DNA of 64,000 nt from Clostridiales bacterium (GCA_015069285.1 SVIX01000003.1:1-64000), one strand, 5' to 3'; shown: positions 1 to 11,871, counted from the first letter of the stretch. Made by a program: numbers and translations. The notes: a model not told the origin generated them from the letters alone.

Positions 1-131
1 TTAATCTTCTACCCAGACAATCTCAGATTGTCTATTTTGTCTCGCCAATTTTTACTCTCTTTACATTTTTCTAAAAATTTTTGAAACAGTGCCTATTTTC
101 GCTTGACTATTTAATAGTTAGCTCCTTTCGT

Positions 132-1655
132 TTACAAGAACGAAATAATCTGCTCGTCGTCTTTTTCCAAAATCCGTTTCATAGCAAGCTGTTCGCGCAA
201 GCGACGCGAAGTAACCGCTTTAAAGCCGAGCGTTTGAATAGTAATAAGCGGGGTCATCGCAACCATTGCCACAAGCCCGAACGCGTCTAATAAAACCGCG
301 CTTTCGCCTTGTAAGATAGCGCATACGCCTACTACGAAAGGCAGGATAAAGGTGGAAGTGAGCGGTCCGCTCGCCACTCCGCCCGAATCGAAGGCGATAG
401 CCGTATACAGTTTAGGCACGAAAAAGGATAACCCCAAAGAGAGGAAGTACCCCGGAATGAGGTAGTACAAAACGCTGAAATCGAAGATAACGCGAATAAC
501 GGATAAAGCGATTGCCGTACCCACGCCAATCGATAAGGCGATAAGCATAGAACGCTTGCTCACCGCGCCACCCGTGACGTTTTCCACCTGTTTGTTTAAA
601 ACGTGGATAGCGGGTTCTGCCAAAACGACGGTAAGCCCTAAAACGAACGCGAAGAGCACCAAAATCCACGGCGCTTGTTCGGCAAGTTGCGTACCCATTT
701 TATAGCCGAGGGGCATAAACCCGACGGTAACGGCGGAAAGGAAAATTACCAAGCCGAAAAGGGTGTAAAAAATACCGACGATAATTTGTAAAATACGCGC
801 TTTGGGTAATTTAAGGAATAAAAATTGTAAGATAAAGAAGAATACCGCAATAGGCAAAAGCGCGACGAGCACTTCGTTGCCCGTATGCAAAAGGGTGGTA
901 AATATTTCCCCTGCGCCAAACTTCATTGTATAATCGGGCAAAGAATATTCTACCGTTCCCGTGGAAAATAACCCTAAGAACAAAACGGCGAGGATAGGTC
1001 CTATCGAACAAAGCGCGATAAACCCGAAACTGCTTTCTCTGTCCCGTTTATCGCCGAGCGCGGCGGAAACGCCGACGCCGAGGGACATAATAAAAGGAAC
1101 GGTGATAGGTCCCGTCGTTACACCGCCCGAATCAAACGAAAGGGGCAAGAAGTTACCGTTGCCGTTTTCGAGGATAAGGGAGGCAAGCGCAAAGAGCAAT
1201 AAATAGAAAAAGGTCATCAAATGCGCCAAGTTCAGTCGGAACACGATACGCAAGATACCCAGCACGAGAAAGACGCCCACGCCGATGCCGATAGAGCACA
1301 CGAGCATCGTGGAGTTGATAACGTCCTTTACCTGCGTGGCAAGAACGGATAAATCGGGTTCGGCAATCGTGACGAACACGCCCATTGCGAAACAAACGAT
1401 AAGCAAAGTTTTAAATTTTCCCGATTTGGGAAGTCCCGCGCCGACCTGTTCGCCCATTGGCGTCATCGCCATATCCGCGCCGAGGTTAAATAGCGCCATA
1501 CCGATAATCAGCGCTACCGCGCAAAAACAAAACACCGCCGTTTCTTGCGTGGTAAAGCGAACGAGCGGTGTAAAATTGAGCAAAAGCACGATAAGTGCTA
1601 CGGGAATGACGGATACGGCGGATTCTTGCAATTTTTTAAGTAATGCTTTGAACAT
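132..1655 (-). CDS. DUF1538-family multi-pass membrane protein (putative transporter)
   Basis: 507-aa ORF with two internally similar halves, each with a hydrophobic core and FDSGGVTTGP / FDSGGVASGP motifs plus AEPDLSVLA / AEPAIHVLN motifs typical of DUF1538. Confidence 0.8.
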   Translation of the reverse strand: MFKALLKKLQESAVSVIPVALIVLLLNFTPLVRFTTQETAVFCFCAVALIIGMALFNLGADMAMTPMGEQVGAGLPKSGKFKTLLIVCFAMGVFVTIAEPDLSVLATQVKDVINSTMLVCSIGIGVGVFLVLGILRIVFRLNLAHLMTFFYLLLFALASLILENGNGNFLPLSFDSGGVTTGPITVPFIMSLGVGVSAALGDKRDRESSFGFIALCSIGPILAVLFLGLFSTGTVEYSLPDYTMKFGAGEIFTTLLHTGNEVLVALLPIAVFFFILQFLFLKLPKARILQIIVGIFYTLFGLVIFLSAVTVGFMPLGYKMGTQLAEQAPWILVLFAFVLGLTVVLAEPAIHVLNKQVENVTGGAVSKRSMLIALSIGVGTAIALSVIRVIFDFSVLYYLIPGYFLSLGLSFFVPKLYTAIAFDSGGVASGPLTSTFILPFVVGVCAILQGESAVLLDAFGLVAMVAMTPLITIQTLGFKAVTSRRLREQLAMKRILEKDDEQIISFL

Positions 1656-1681
1656 TCGTCTTTTTTCCCCTAAGTTTTTTA

Positions 1682-1863
1682 GGCTCTGTCACGTCACTTG
1701 GTTGATTTTTTACGGAAAAATCCTACGAAATACTTCGTATTTTGCTCGCTTTCGTACAAGTCAAGTACGCGCGCTCACAAAATATTTGTCTTTCTTGTAT
1801 TTTTCTCGTAAAAACACAGAAAAATAGATTTTTTGTTAATCAACCATTCTCTGTGACATAGCC
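1682..1863. repeat. MITE-like dispersed repeat, family A, full-length copy 1 (182 bp)
   Basis: GGCTCTGTCACGTCACTTGGTTGATTTTTTAC...GTTAATCAACCATTCTCTGTGACATAGCC; imperfect terminal inverted repeats; differs at about 4 positions from 20203-20384. Confidence 0.85.
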
Positions 1864-1951
1864 TTATCTTATTATAAAATATTTCCGCGCGTTTGTCAAT
1901 CTTAAAAGAGGACGAACGCGCGGGTGTTTTATGAAATTTTATCGAAAAATC

Positions 1952-2983
1952 TTATTTTACTACCGAGAATTTATATACCGTCGTTTCGTTATATTTTTCT
2001 CCCGCCTTTAACGTGGTGGTAGGATATTGAGGGCAGTTGGGGGAGTTGGGATAGCATTGCGTTTCCAAGCAAAGCGCGCAATGGTTGACGTAGTTCTTTT
2101 TGCCCTTGAATCCGCCCGTGGAGCAAGCGGTGTAAAGCTGTACGCCGGGAAGGGTGGTATAGCAATCCATTTTAATGCCCGATTCTCTATCGTATACGTA
2201 CGCAAAATGTTCCAAACCGTCGCCTTCTCTTTCCAAGCAATAGTTAAAATCGTAACCGTTGCATTGTTTGATAAACTTCGCGTTAGAGAACATATCCTTG
2301 CCCAAAAGCTTTCCTTCGTAGAAACTGTACGGCGTACCGTCGATATCCATAAATTCGCCGTGGGTAATCAGTTCGTCGTCTACGGGCGTCATTTGACGGG
2401 ATTTAATCATAAGTTCGTGGTCAAGCACCGTGTCTTGGCGACCTACGCAGAAATAGGAGTGGTTGGTAAGGTTGCATACCGTATCTTTATCCGAAACCGC
2501 GGCGTATTCGATAACGAGCGCGTTTTCGTCGGTCATCGTAAAGAATACCGATACGTCGAGCTTACCGGGGAAACCGCTTTCGCCGTCGGGGGAGGTATGG
2601 GACAATACGAGCGTTTCTCCGCGTACTTCCGCTTTCCAGCATTTTGCGTTAAACGCGCCTTGAATACCGCCGTGTAAGGTATTGCCTTTTTCGTTCGTTT
2701 CAATAGGGTAATACGTACCGTTCAAGGTAAAACCGCCGCCGCCGATACGGTTGCCGTATCTGCCGATGGTCGCGCCGAAATAAGGATTTTCTTCAAAATA
2801 ATCTTCGTAGCGTTTGCAACCTACGATAACGTCGAGAAGGTCGCCGTTTTTATCGGGAACGCAAAGGCTATGAAGACGACCGCCGTAGGTGAGAATTTCC
2901 GCGTATGCGCCTTGCGCGTTTTGCAATTTGTATACGTCGTAGGCTTGTCCGTCTTTTTCGTAAGAATAAATTTTCGTAATCAT
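1952..2983 (-). CDS. galM: aldose 1-epimerase
   Basis: 343 aa; GRYGNRIGGG, LHGG, TNHSYFC and TQCYPNSPN motifs of galactose mutarotase. Confidence 0.9.
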   Translation of the reverse strand: MITKIYSYEKDGQAYDVYKLQNAQGAYAEILTYGGRLHSLCVPDKNGDLLDVIVGCKRYEDYFEENPYFGATIGRYGNRIGGGGFTLNGTYYPIETNEKGNTLHGGIQGAFNAKCWKAEVRGETLVLSHTSPDGESGFPGKLDVSVFFTMTDENALVIEYAAVSDKDTVCNLTNHSYFCVGRQDTVLDHELMIKSRQMTPVDDELITHGEFMDIDGTPYSFYEGKLLGKDMFSNAKFIKQCNGYDFNYCLEREGDGLEHFAYVYDRESGIKMDCYTTLPGVQLYTACSTGGFKGKKNYVNHCALCLETQCYPNSPNCPQYPTTTLKAGEKYNETTVYKFSVVK

Positions 2984-3431
2984 AAAAAAAACTCCGTGTG
3001 AATTGAATTTGTAAATTTATTATACCATTTATTTTTCAAAAAAGCTACCGTTTGAAGAAAAAAACTTCCCGCTTTTAGGGAAAAAACAAGGAATTTTTAA
3101 GCGTCGCGTTCGTCGAAAAGAGAAAATTTTCAAAAAGACTTGGGAAAGCGTTGACAATTTTTTTTACGCTATTCTATTTGCGCCCTTCTCTTTATTTTGC
3201 TCGGTTCGTTTTTCAAAAACGATTTGGTGTGGGAACTCACCGACTTTTTTAATTACCGTCGCGTTGTTTGCGCTGACGAAAACGGTAACGAGAGAACTGA
3301 AAGGAAACGGAATAAAAACGGGAAAACCGCTATACGAGGAAAGCGCGAAAGCAAGCGAACCCTCCGCGCAAACGCCCAACGAAAAAGAATAAAATTTTTC
3401 AAGAAAAAATGCAATTTTTATGGAAAATCCG

Positions 3432-3460
3432 TTGACTTAACCGATTGGGTGTGCTATTAT
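3432..3460 (+). promoter_or_regulatory. putative sigma-A promoter of ilvE
   Basis: TTGACT - 17 bp - TATTAT upstream of the ilvE start at 3535. Confidence 0.6.
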
Positions 3461-3534
3461 ATTGTATAATCATATAATATAATTGATTTCGTTTATTCAA
3501 TTTGTTTTTTGAATGGAAACGGGGAGGTTGATTT

Positions 3535-4596
3535 ATGGAAATTAAAATCACGAAAACGACGTCGCCGTCGACGATGCCGGCGGAAGATAAATTAGGGTTC
3601 GGGAAGGTATTTACCGACCATATGTTTATTATGGATTACGAAGAAGGCAAGGGATGGTACGACGCAAGAATCGTGCCGTTTGCAAGAATTTCTTTACATC
3701 CTGCGTCCACCGTTTTGCATTACGGCGCGGAAATTTTCGAAGGGTTAAAAGCGTACAGAAGGGCAGACGGAGGCGTACAGCTTTTCCGTCCGATGGAAAA
3801 TATCAAGCGTATGAATAACTCTGCCGAGCGTATGAGTTTGCCCCTTTTAAACGAAGAGGACGCGCTTGAAATTTTGACGACCTTCGTAAAATTAGAGGAA
3901 CGGTTCGTGCCCAAGTCTTTCGGTACTTCCCTGTATTTGCGTCCGTTTATGTTCGGAAACGACGAGGCTTTGGGGGTACACGCCGTAAAAAACGCGACCT
4001 TTATGTTGATTGCCTCGCCGAGCGGAAGTTATTACAAAGAAGGCATCAATCCCGTCAAGATTATGATAGAAAACGAGGACGTTCGTACGGTACGGGGCGG
4101 TACGGGATACGCCAAGTGTGGCGGTAACTACGCCGCGAGTACGCGCGCAGGCGAACGGGCGGCGAAAAAAGGGTATTCCCAAGTGCTTTGGTTGGACGGG
4201 GTCGAGCGTAAATATATCGAAGAAGTGGGCGCGATGAACGTTATGTTTAAAATCGACGGCGAAATCGTAACGCCGATGCTTACCGGTTCGATATTGCCCG
4301 GCATTACGAGAAAGAGTTGTATTGAAGTACTGAAAAAACTCGGCTACGCGGTAAGCGAACGGTTGCTTTCGGTGGACGAACTTGTAAACGCGATGAAAAC
4401 GGGCAAATTAGAAGAGGCTTGGGGTTGCGGAACGGCGGCGGTCGTTTCCCCGATTGGCGCGCTTGCCTACGGGGACGAAGAATATCAAATCAACGACGGA
4501 AAAATCGGCGAAGTGACCCAAAAACTTTACGATATTCTTACGGGAATACAATGGGGAAAATTGCCCGATGAATTTAATTGGGTATACAAAATTTAA
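3535..4596 (+). CDS. ilvE: branched-chain amino acid aminotransferase
   Basis: 353 aa; class IV aminotransferase (HYGAEIFEGLKAYR, GGNYAASTRAGERAAKKGYSQVLWLDG, GSILPGITRKS). Confidence 0.93.
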   Translation: MEIKITKTTSPSTMPAEDKLGFGKVFTDHMFIMDYEEGKGWYDARIVPFARISLHPASTVLHYGAEIFEGLKAYRRADGGVQLFRPMENIKRMNNSAERMSLPLLNEEDALEILTTFVKLEERFVPKSFGTSLYLRPFMFGNDEALGVHAVKNATFMLIASPSGSYYKEGINPVKIMIENEDVRTVRGGTGYAKCGGNYAASTRAGERAAKKGYSQVLWLDGVERKYIEEVGAMNVMFKIDGEIVTPMLTGSILPGITRKSCIEVLKKLGYAVSERLLSVDELVNAMKTGKLEEAWGCGTAAVVSPIGALAYGDEEYQINDGKIGEVTQKLYDILTGIQWGKLPDEFNWVYKI

Positions 4597-4638
4597 GCAA
4601 ATTTGCAATATTTTCCTTGCGAAAGGGTAAACAGGTTG

Positions 4639-4667
4639 TTGACAAAACGGAAAAAGTAGTATACAAT
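4639..4667 (+). promoter_or_regulatory. putative sigma-A promoter of the leu-ilv operon
   Basis: TTGACA - 17 bp - TACAAT immediately upstream of the T-box leader. Confidence 0.75.
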
Positions 4668-4724
4668 ATATATAATCTAAATTTTATAAAGGCAACGACG
4701 GGAAAAAATCCGTAAAATCCGAAA

Positions 4725-4962
4725 AATAAGCAGAGAGCCGACGGTAGGTGCGAGTGGGCGCGGAATACGGAATATAGCTCATCCCCGAGCCTCCGAGAGA
4801 ACGGCGGAAACGCTAAGTAGATTCGGACGGATATCCACCGTTATAGGGATAGTCTTTCAAAGGACACGAGCGGACGGGAAACCGTCAAATAGAGTGGTAC
4901 CGCGGAGCGTCAAAACTTCGTCTCTTTGCGTGCGTTTTTAACGCGCGGAAAGAGATTTTTTT
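4725..4962 (+). ncRNA. T-box leader (tRNA-sensing riboswitch), probably tRNA-Leu
   Basis: Stem I AGAGAG/GGTAGGTGCGAG features, CATCCCCGAGCCTCC candidate specifier region (CTC=Leu), the conserved T-box AGAGTGGTACCGCGG, and a terminator TCTCTTTGCGTGCGTT..AACGCGCGGAAAGAGATTTTTTT (4921-4962) upstream of leuA. Confidence 0.9.
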
Positions 4963-4976
4963 ATAGGGAACGAATT

Positions 4977-6635
4977 ATGAAAAACAGTCAAAAATACGTA
5001 AAACAATATTTTGCGCCACAAGGCGTGACGATGGATTGGACGAAAAAGACGTCCATCGATAAACCGCCCGTTTGGTGTAGCGTCGATTTACGCGACGGCA
5101 ACCAAGCGTTGATTATTCCGATGAGTTTGGAAGAAAAGTTGGAGTTTTTTACTCTGCTTTGTAAAATCGGATTTAAGGAAATCGAAGTGGGATTTCCCGC
5201 CGCGAGCGAAACGGAATACGAGTTTTGTCGCGCGCTTATCGAACGGGAACTTATTCCGGACGACGTGACGATACAGGTGTTGACGCAAGCGCGCGAGCAT
5301 ATTATCGCCAAAACCTTCCAAGCCTTGAAAGGCGCGAAAAACGCTATCGTGCACGTGTATAATTCCACTTCCGTTGCGCAACGTGAACAGGTATTCCGCC
5401 GTTCTAAGGAACAAATCGTGGAGATTGCGGTTGCGGGGGCAAAGCTTTGTAAAGAGTACGCCGATAGCGCGGACGCGAATATCCGTTTGGAATATTCCCC
5501 CGAAAGCTTTACGGGTACGGAACCTGAGTTTGCCGTGGAAATTTGCAACGCCGTGTTAGACGTTTGGAAACCCACGAAAGAGAAGAAGGCGATTATCAAT
5601 TTACCCGTGACGGTGGAAAATTCTATGCCACACGTATACGCCAATCAAGTGGAATATATGTGTAAAAACTTGCGCTATCGAGAAAACGTCGTCGTATCCT
5701 TGCACCCGCATAACGATAGAGGTTGCGCGGTTGCCGACAGCGAACTTGGTTTGCTTGCAGGGGGCGATAGAATCGAAGGAACGCTGTTTGGAAACGGCGA
5801 ACGCACGGGAAACGTCGATATCGTAACGCTCGCTTTGAATATGTACTCGCAAGGGATTGACCCCCTGCTTGATTTTTCCGATTTACCGACGATTACAGCC
5901 GTGTACGAAAGGGTGACGAGAATGAAGGTAAGCGAAAGACAGCCTTACAGCGGACAGCTCGTATTCGCGGCGTTTTCGGGGTCGCACCAAGACGCGATTG
6001 CAAAAGGTATGAAATATAGGGTAGAACGGAACGCAGATACTTGGACGGTACCGTATTTACCCCTCGACCCTGCCGACGTAGGCAGAGTGTACGAGGCGGA
6101 CGTTATCCGCATCAATTCGCAATCGGGTAAGGGCGGTATCGGATATATCCTTGAAACGCAGTTTCATTTTATTTTACCGCCGAAAATGCGTGAAAAATTC
6201 GGCTATCACGTCAAGAGCATTTCCGACCACGAGCATAGAGAGCTTGCACCGCAAGAGGTGTACGATATTTTCGTAAGAGATTTCGTCAATTTAACGGAAA
6301 AGCTCAACGTCTTGGAGGCTGGCTACGACGACGTGTCCGCCGAACGGATAAAGGGGAAAATCGTTATCGAATACGCAGGCAAAGCAACCACCGTCGAAAC
6401 GGAGGGTAACGGTAGATTGGATTGCGTAAGCCAAGCGATAAAATCGGTAACAGGCAGAGAATACACCCTTGAAAATTACGTCGAACACGCCTTGGAAGAA
6501 AAATCTACTTCGCAGGCGGCGTCGTATATTTGTATCGCGGAGAAGGGCAACACCTATTGGGGCGTAGGTATCCATACGGATATTATGACCTCGTCGGTAA
6601 AGGCGTTGGTGTCCGCGGTGAACAGAATGTTATAA
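4977..6635 (+). CDS. leuA: 2-isopropylmalate synthase
   Basis: start moved from 4926 (TTG inside the T-box terminator) to ATG 4977; WCSVDLRDGNQAL, LHPHNDRGCAVA, LFGNGERTGNVD motifs. Confidence 0.93.
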   Translation: MKNSQKYVKQYFAPQGVTMDWTKKTSIDKPPVWCSVDLRDGNQALIIPMSLEEKLEFFTLLCKIGFKEIEVGFPAASETEYEFCRALIERELIPDDVTIQVLTQAREHIIAKTFQALKGAKNAIVHVYNSTSVAQREQVFRRSKEQIVEIAVAGAKLCKEYADSADANIRLEYSPESFTGTEPEFAVEICNAVLDVWKPTKEKKAIINLPVTVENSMPHVYANQVEYMCKNLRYRENVVVSLHPHNDRGCAVADSELGLLAGGDRIEGTLFGNGERTGNVDIVTLALNMYSQGIDPLLDFSDLPTITAVYERVTRMKVSERQPYSGQLVFAAFSGSHQDAIAKGMKYRVERNADTWTVPYLPLDPADVGRVYEADVIRINSQSGKGGIGYILETQFHFILPPKMREKFGYHVKSISDHEHRELAPQEVYDIFVRDFVNLTEKLNVLEAGYDDVSAERIKGKIVIEYAGKATTVETEGNGRLDCVSQAIKSVTGREYTLENYVEHALEEKSTSQAASYICIAEKGNTYWGVGIHTDIMTSSVKALVSAVNRML

Positions 6636-6656
6636 AAGAAGGAGTACGAAAAGGAT

Positions 6657-8333
6657 ATGAAATTAACAGGCGCGAAAATTTTAATTCAAACGCTCATCGA
6701 ACAGGGCGTAACCGACGTATTCGGTTATCCCGGTGGGCAAGTTATCAATATTTACGACGCGTTATACGAATATAAAGACAAAATCAACCATATTTTAACG
6801 GCGCACGAGCAGGGCGCGTCACACGCGGCGGACGGGTATTCCCGCGCGACGGGAAAGGTGGGCGTTTGTATCGCAACGAGCGGTCCGGGCGCAACCAACC
6901 TCGTTACGGGTATAGCGACGGCAATGCTGGACTCTATTCCTATGGTGGCGATTACGGGCAACGTACCCTGTTCGCTTATCGGAAAGGACAGTTTCCAAGA
7001 AATCGATATTACGGGCGTGACTTTGCCTATCACCAAACATAACTATTTCGTGAACAAAATAGAGGACTTAGCAGATACCTTGCGCGAGGCGTTTTTGGTG
7101 GCGAAGTCGGGAAGACCGGGTCCCGTGCTCGTCGATATTCCCAAAGACGTACAAGTAGCTACTTACGAATACGAACCAAAGCCCGCGGTGGAAAAAACGC
7201 CTTTACCGAAGGTGGATGAGAAAACCATCGACGAGGCGGTACGCCTTATCGCTGAGGCGAAACGCCCGTATATTTATATCGGCGGTGGCGCGGCGGGACT
7301 TGGACTTGGCGAAGAAATAGAGGCGTTTGCCAAGAAAATAGACGGCGTTATCGGTTGCTCGTTTATGGGCTTGTCCGCAATCCCTACGAAAAACGATAGA
7401 TTTTTGGGTATGCAAGGTATGCACGGTCATTACGCGTCTTCTATGTCGCAAAACGAATCCGATTTGATTTTAGCCGTCGGCGTTCGTTTTTCGGACAGAG
7501 CGACGGGGAACGTGGCGAAGTTTGCAAAACAAAGTAAAATTATTCAACTTGACCCCGATTGCGCGGAAATCAATAAAAACGTACGCGTGGATTTGGGAAT
7601 CGTGGGCGACGTTGCCGATTCCTTCCGCCGTATCGCGAAAAAATGCGCAGATAAGAGCAATCCCGAATGGCTTGCGCGCGTTCGCGTTTTGAGGGAGGAG
7701 GAACGCGCCTTTGAAGAGCAAATCGCAAAGGAAAATACCGCTCCGCTTACCCCCAAACAAGTATTTGAAACCATCAACGCCGAAAAGCCCGAAGGAACGA
7801 TTATCGCTACCGACGTAGGACAGCATCAAATGTGGGCGGCGCAATATATCGAGTTCGACAAACCCAGAACGATTGTTTCCAGCGGTGGATTGGGTACGAT
7901 GGGATTTGGGTTAGGCGCGTCAATCGGCGCGTATACGGCTACCAAAAAACCTACCTTGCTCGTTACGGGCGACGGTAGTTTCGGTATGAATTTGAACGAA
8001 CTCGCCACGGCGGTTACCTATAAAATCCCCGTCGTCATCGTGCTTTTGAATAACGGCGTATTGGGTATGGTCCGTCAATGGCAAACGTTGTTTTTCGGGA
8101 AGAGATATTCCAATACGGTTTTGGACAGAAAGACGGATTTCGTCGCGCTCGCCAAAGCGTTCGGCGCGGACGCGTATTTAGCGGAAACGCCCGTGGAATT
8201 TAAAAAGGCGTTGAAAACGGCGTTTACGGCAGGTAAACCCGTCGTTATCGATACGAGAATTGATAAAGACGAAATGGTGTTGCCGATGTTGCCTCCGGGT
8301 GGCGCGATTAGCGACATTATTACGAAAGTATAG
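6657..8333 (+). CDS. ilvB: acetolactate synthase large subunit
   Basis: 558 aa ThDP enzyme; VFGYPGGQVINIYDAL, GDGSFGMNLNELATA, VLLNNGVLGMVRQWQ. Confidence 0.95.
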   Translation: MKLTGAKILIQTLIEQGVTDVFGYPGGQVINIYDALYEYKDKINHILTAHEQGASHAADGYSRATGKVGVCIATSGPGATNLVTGIATAMLDSIPMVAITGNVPCSLIGKDSFQEIDITGVTLPITKHNYFVNKIEDLADTLREAFLVAKSGRPGPVLVDIPKDVQVATYEYEPKPAVEKTPLPKVDEKTIDEAVRLIAEAKRPYIYIGGGAAGLGLGEEIEAFAKKIDGVIGCSFMGLSAIPTKNDRFLGMQGMHGHYASSMSQNESDLILAVGVRFSDRATGNVAKFAKQSKIIQLDPDCAEINKNVRVDLGIVGDVADSFRRIAKKCADKSNPEWLARVRVLREEERAFEEQIAKENTAPLTPKQVFETINAEKPEGTIIATDVGQHQMWAAQYIEFDKPRTIVSSGGLGTMGFGLGASIGAYTATKKPTLLVTGDGSFGMNLNELATAVTYKIPVVIVLLNNGVLGMVRQWQTLFFGKRYSNTVLDRKTDFVALAKAFGADAYLAETPVEFKKALKTAFTAGKPVVIDTRIDKDEMVLPMLPPGGAISDIITKV

Positions 8334-8353
8334 AAAGGGAGGAAAATAGAAAA

Positions 8354-8851
8354 ATGGAAAATAACTTTATTATTGCGGTATACGTGGAGAATAAATCGGG
8401 CGTTTTGACGAGAGTGACGGGTATGTTCACACGACGCGGATTTAATATTGACACGCTTACCGTGGGAGAAACGGAACGCAAAGAATACTCCCGTATCACG
8501 ATTTGTATGCGCGGGGACGCGTACGCAAAAGAACAGCTCGTCAATCAGTTGAAAAAGCTCGTGGTAGTAAAAAAAGTAGAGGTCTTGGAGGACGAACCGA
8601 TTAAACGGGAGCTTATGCTTATCAAAGTCAACAACGACAGCGCCAACCGTAGTGAAATTATGACGGCGGTAGACGTATTTCGGGCGAGCGTTATCGACTA
8701 TTCCCCCGAAAGTATGTGTATAGAAGTGACGGGCAACCCCTCGAAGATAGACGCGTTCGTAAAATTGATGCAACCGTTCGGGATTTTGGAAATGTGCCGT
8801 ACGGGCGTCGTAGCGTTGGATAGAGGCACGGAAACGCTTTTTTCTAAATAA
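8354..8851 (+). CDS. ilvN: acetolactate synthase small (regulatory) subunit
   Basis: 165 aa; ACT domain VENKSGVLTRVTGMFTRRGFNIDTLTVGETE. Confidence 0.93.
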   Translation: MENNFIIAVYVENKSGVLTRVTGMFTRRGFNIDTLTVGETERKEYSRITICMRGDAYAKEQLVNQLKKLVVVKKVEVLEDEPIKRELMLIKVNNDSANRSEIMTAVDVFRASVIDYSPESMCIEVTGNPSKIDAFVKLMQPFGILEMCRTGVVALDRGTETLFSK

Positions 8852-8856
8852 AAAAA

Positions 8857-9979
<1,123 letters not shown>

Positions 9980-10105
9980 TAAAACGCGTATAGCACGGCG
10001 TCTTATCGGCAAAAACGGAACGCACCCTCGGTTACGTACTCTATGTACGCGCCCGTCGGGTGCAACCCGTCTTTTGTAGCAATCTGCCGTACTCTCCGCG
10101 TTTTA
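9980..10105. repeat. Family C element (TAAAACGCG...CGCGTTTTA), copy 1
   Basis: perfect 9-bp terminal inverted repeat, starts right after the ilvC stop codon; internal GCACCCTCGGTTACGTACTCTATGTACGCGCCCGTCGGGTGC hairpin. Confidence 0.7.
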
Positions 10106-10129
10106 GAAGAAACGGAACGAGGAAAAATT

Positions 10130-11791
10130 ATGATTAAAGACACGATAGTAGAAGGATTCCACAACGCGCCTCACCGCTCGTTGTATCACGCATTAGGACT
10201 TACCGAAGAAGAACAAAGACGCCCGCTTATCGGCGTCGTTTGCTCGTATAACGAAATCGTACCCGGGCATATCAATTTAGATAAAATCGCCCAAGCGGTA
10301 AAATTAGGGGTTGCGATGGCGGGCGGTACGCCTATTATGTTCCCTGCTATTACCGTTTGCGACGGTATCGCGATGGGGCATACGGGTATGAAATATTCGC
10401 TCGTTACGCGTGATTTGATAGCCGATTCCACCGAAGCGATGACGCTTGCGCACGGTTTTGACGGGCTCGTAATGATTCCCAACTGTGATAAGAACGTACC
10501 CGGACTTTTGATGGCGGCGGCGCGGTTGAATATACCTACCGTGTTCGTTAGCGGTGGTCCTATGCTTGCAGGAAGAGTGAACGGTAAAAAGCGTTCGCTT
10601 TCGAGTATGTTCGAGGCAGTCGGCGCGTACAACGCAGGCAAAATCAACGAGGAACAACTCACCGAATTTGAACGCAAAGTATGTCCTACCTGCGGTTCGT
10701 GTTCGGGTATGTATACGGCGAATTCTATGAACTGCTTGACGGAAGTTTTGGGTATGGGCTTAAAAGGCAACGGCACGATTCCCGCCGTGTATTCCGCGCG
10801 TATCGAGCTTGCCAAACACGCGGGTATGCAAGTAATGGAACTCGTCAAAAAGAATATCCGTCCGCGCGATATTATGACGGCGAGCGCGATTAAAAACGCA
10901 ATTACGGCGGATATGGCGCTCGGTTGTTCGACGAACAGTATGTTGCATTTACCGGCTATCGCCAACGAATGTGGCGTGCCGTTTGATTTGGACGAGGTCA
11001 ACGCAATCAGCGAAAGAACGCCTAATTTATGTCATCTTGCGCCGGCTGGTCCTACTTATATGGAGGACTTGAACGAGGCGGGCGGGGTTCACGCCGTACT
11101 TAAAGAATTGGAAAAACTCGGCTTGTTGGATACTTCCGTTTTAACCTGTACGGGCAAAACGCTGAAAGAAAATTTAGAGGGCGTGGAAAATTTGGACGAG
11201 GAAGTTATCCGAAAACCCGAAAACGCGTTTGGCAAAACGGGCGGTATCGCCGTATTAAAGGGCAATCTTGCGCCTGACGGATGCGTGGTAAAACGCGCGG
11301 CGGTGGCAAGCGAAATGCTCGTCCACGAAGGCCCTGCCAAAGTATTCGAAAGCGAAGAGGAATGTATTTCCGCAATTTACGGCGGTAAAATCGTCAAAGG
11401 CGACGTAGTGGTAATACGCTACGAAGGACCTGCAGGCGGACCGGGTATGCGTGAAATGCTCTCCCCCACCTCCGCGATTGCGGGTATGGGTTTGGATAAA
11501 GACGTCGCGCTCATTACCGACGGTAGATTTTCGGGCGCAACGAGAGGCGCGTCTATCGGACACGTTTCCCCCGAAGCGGTATCGGGCGGGGTGATTGCGT
11601 ACGTGAAAGACGGGGATAGAATTGCTATTGATATTCCTAATTATAAAATCGAATTGAAAGTATCCGACGAAGAACTCGCAAAACGCAAGGCGGAAATGCC
11701 GATAAAGAAAAAGCAAGTTACGGGGTATTTAAAACGTTACGCTGAGCAAGTGAGTTCGGCGGACAAAGGCGCGATTATCAATCGAAATTAA
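10130..11791 (+). CDS. ilvD: dihydroxy-acid dehydratase
   Basis: start moved to ATG 10130; [49 protein letters not shown]. Confidence 0.95.
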   Translation: MIKDTIVEGFHNAPHRSLYHALGLTEEEQRRPLIGVVCSYNEIVPGHINLDKIAQAVKLGVAMAGGTPIMFPAITVCDGIAMGHTGMKYSLVTRDLIADSTEAMTLAHGFDGLVMIPNCDKNVPGLLMAAARLNIPTVFVSGGPMLAGRVNGKKRSLSSMFEAVGAYNAGKINEEQLTEFERKVCPTCGSCSGMYTANSMNCLTEVLGMGLKGNGTIPAVYSARIELAKHAGMQVMELVKKNIRPRDIMTASAIKNAITADMALGCSTNSMLHLPAIANECGVPFDLDEVNAISERTPNLCHLAPAGPTYMEDLNEAGGVHAVLKELEKLGLLDTSVLTCTGKTLKENLEGVENLDEEVIRKPENAFGKTGGIAVLKGNLAPDGCVVKRAAVASEMLVHEGPAKVFESEEECISAIYGGKIVKGDVVVIRYEGPAGGPGMREMLSPTSAIAGMGLDKDVALITDGRFSGATRGASIGHVSPEAVSGGVIAYVKDGDRIAIDIPNYKIELKVSDEELAKRKAEMPIKKKQVTGYLKRYAEQVSSADKGAIINRN

Positions 11792-11797
11792 AAGAAA

Positions 11798-11871
11798 GGC
11801 GTCACATCACTTGGTTGATTTTTTACGGAAAAACACAAAAAAAAATAGATTTTTCGTTCATCAACCATTGC
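11798..11871. repeat. Family A MITE-like repeat, partial copy (right terminus missing)
   Basis: GGCGTCACATCACTTGGTTGATTTTTTACGG...AATAGATTTTTCGTTCATCAACCATTGC; left terminus present, TGTGACATAGCC end replaced. Confidence 0.7.

Noticed and set aside
4926-4976. N-terminal extension of LeuA from TTG 4926
   Set aside because: Falls inside the T-box terminator stem; ATG 4977 matches the normal LeuA N-terminus.
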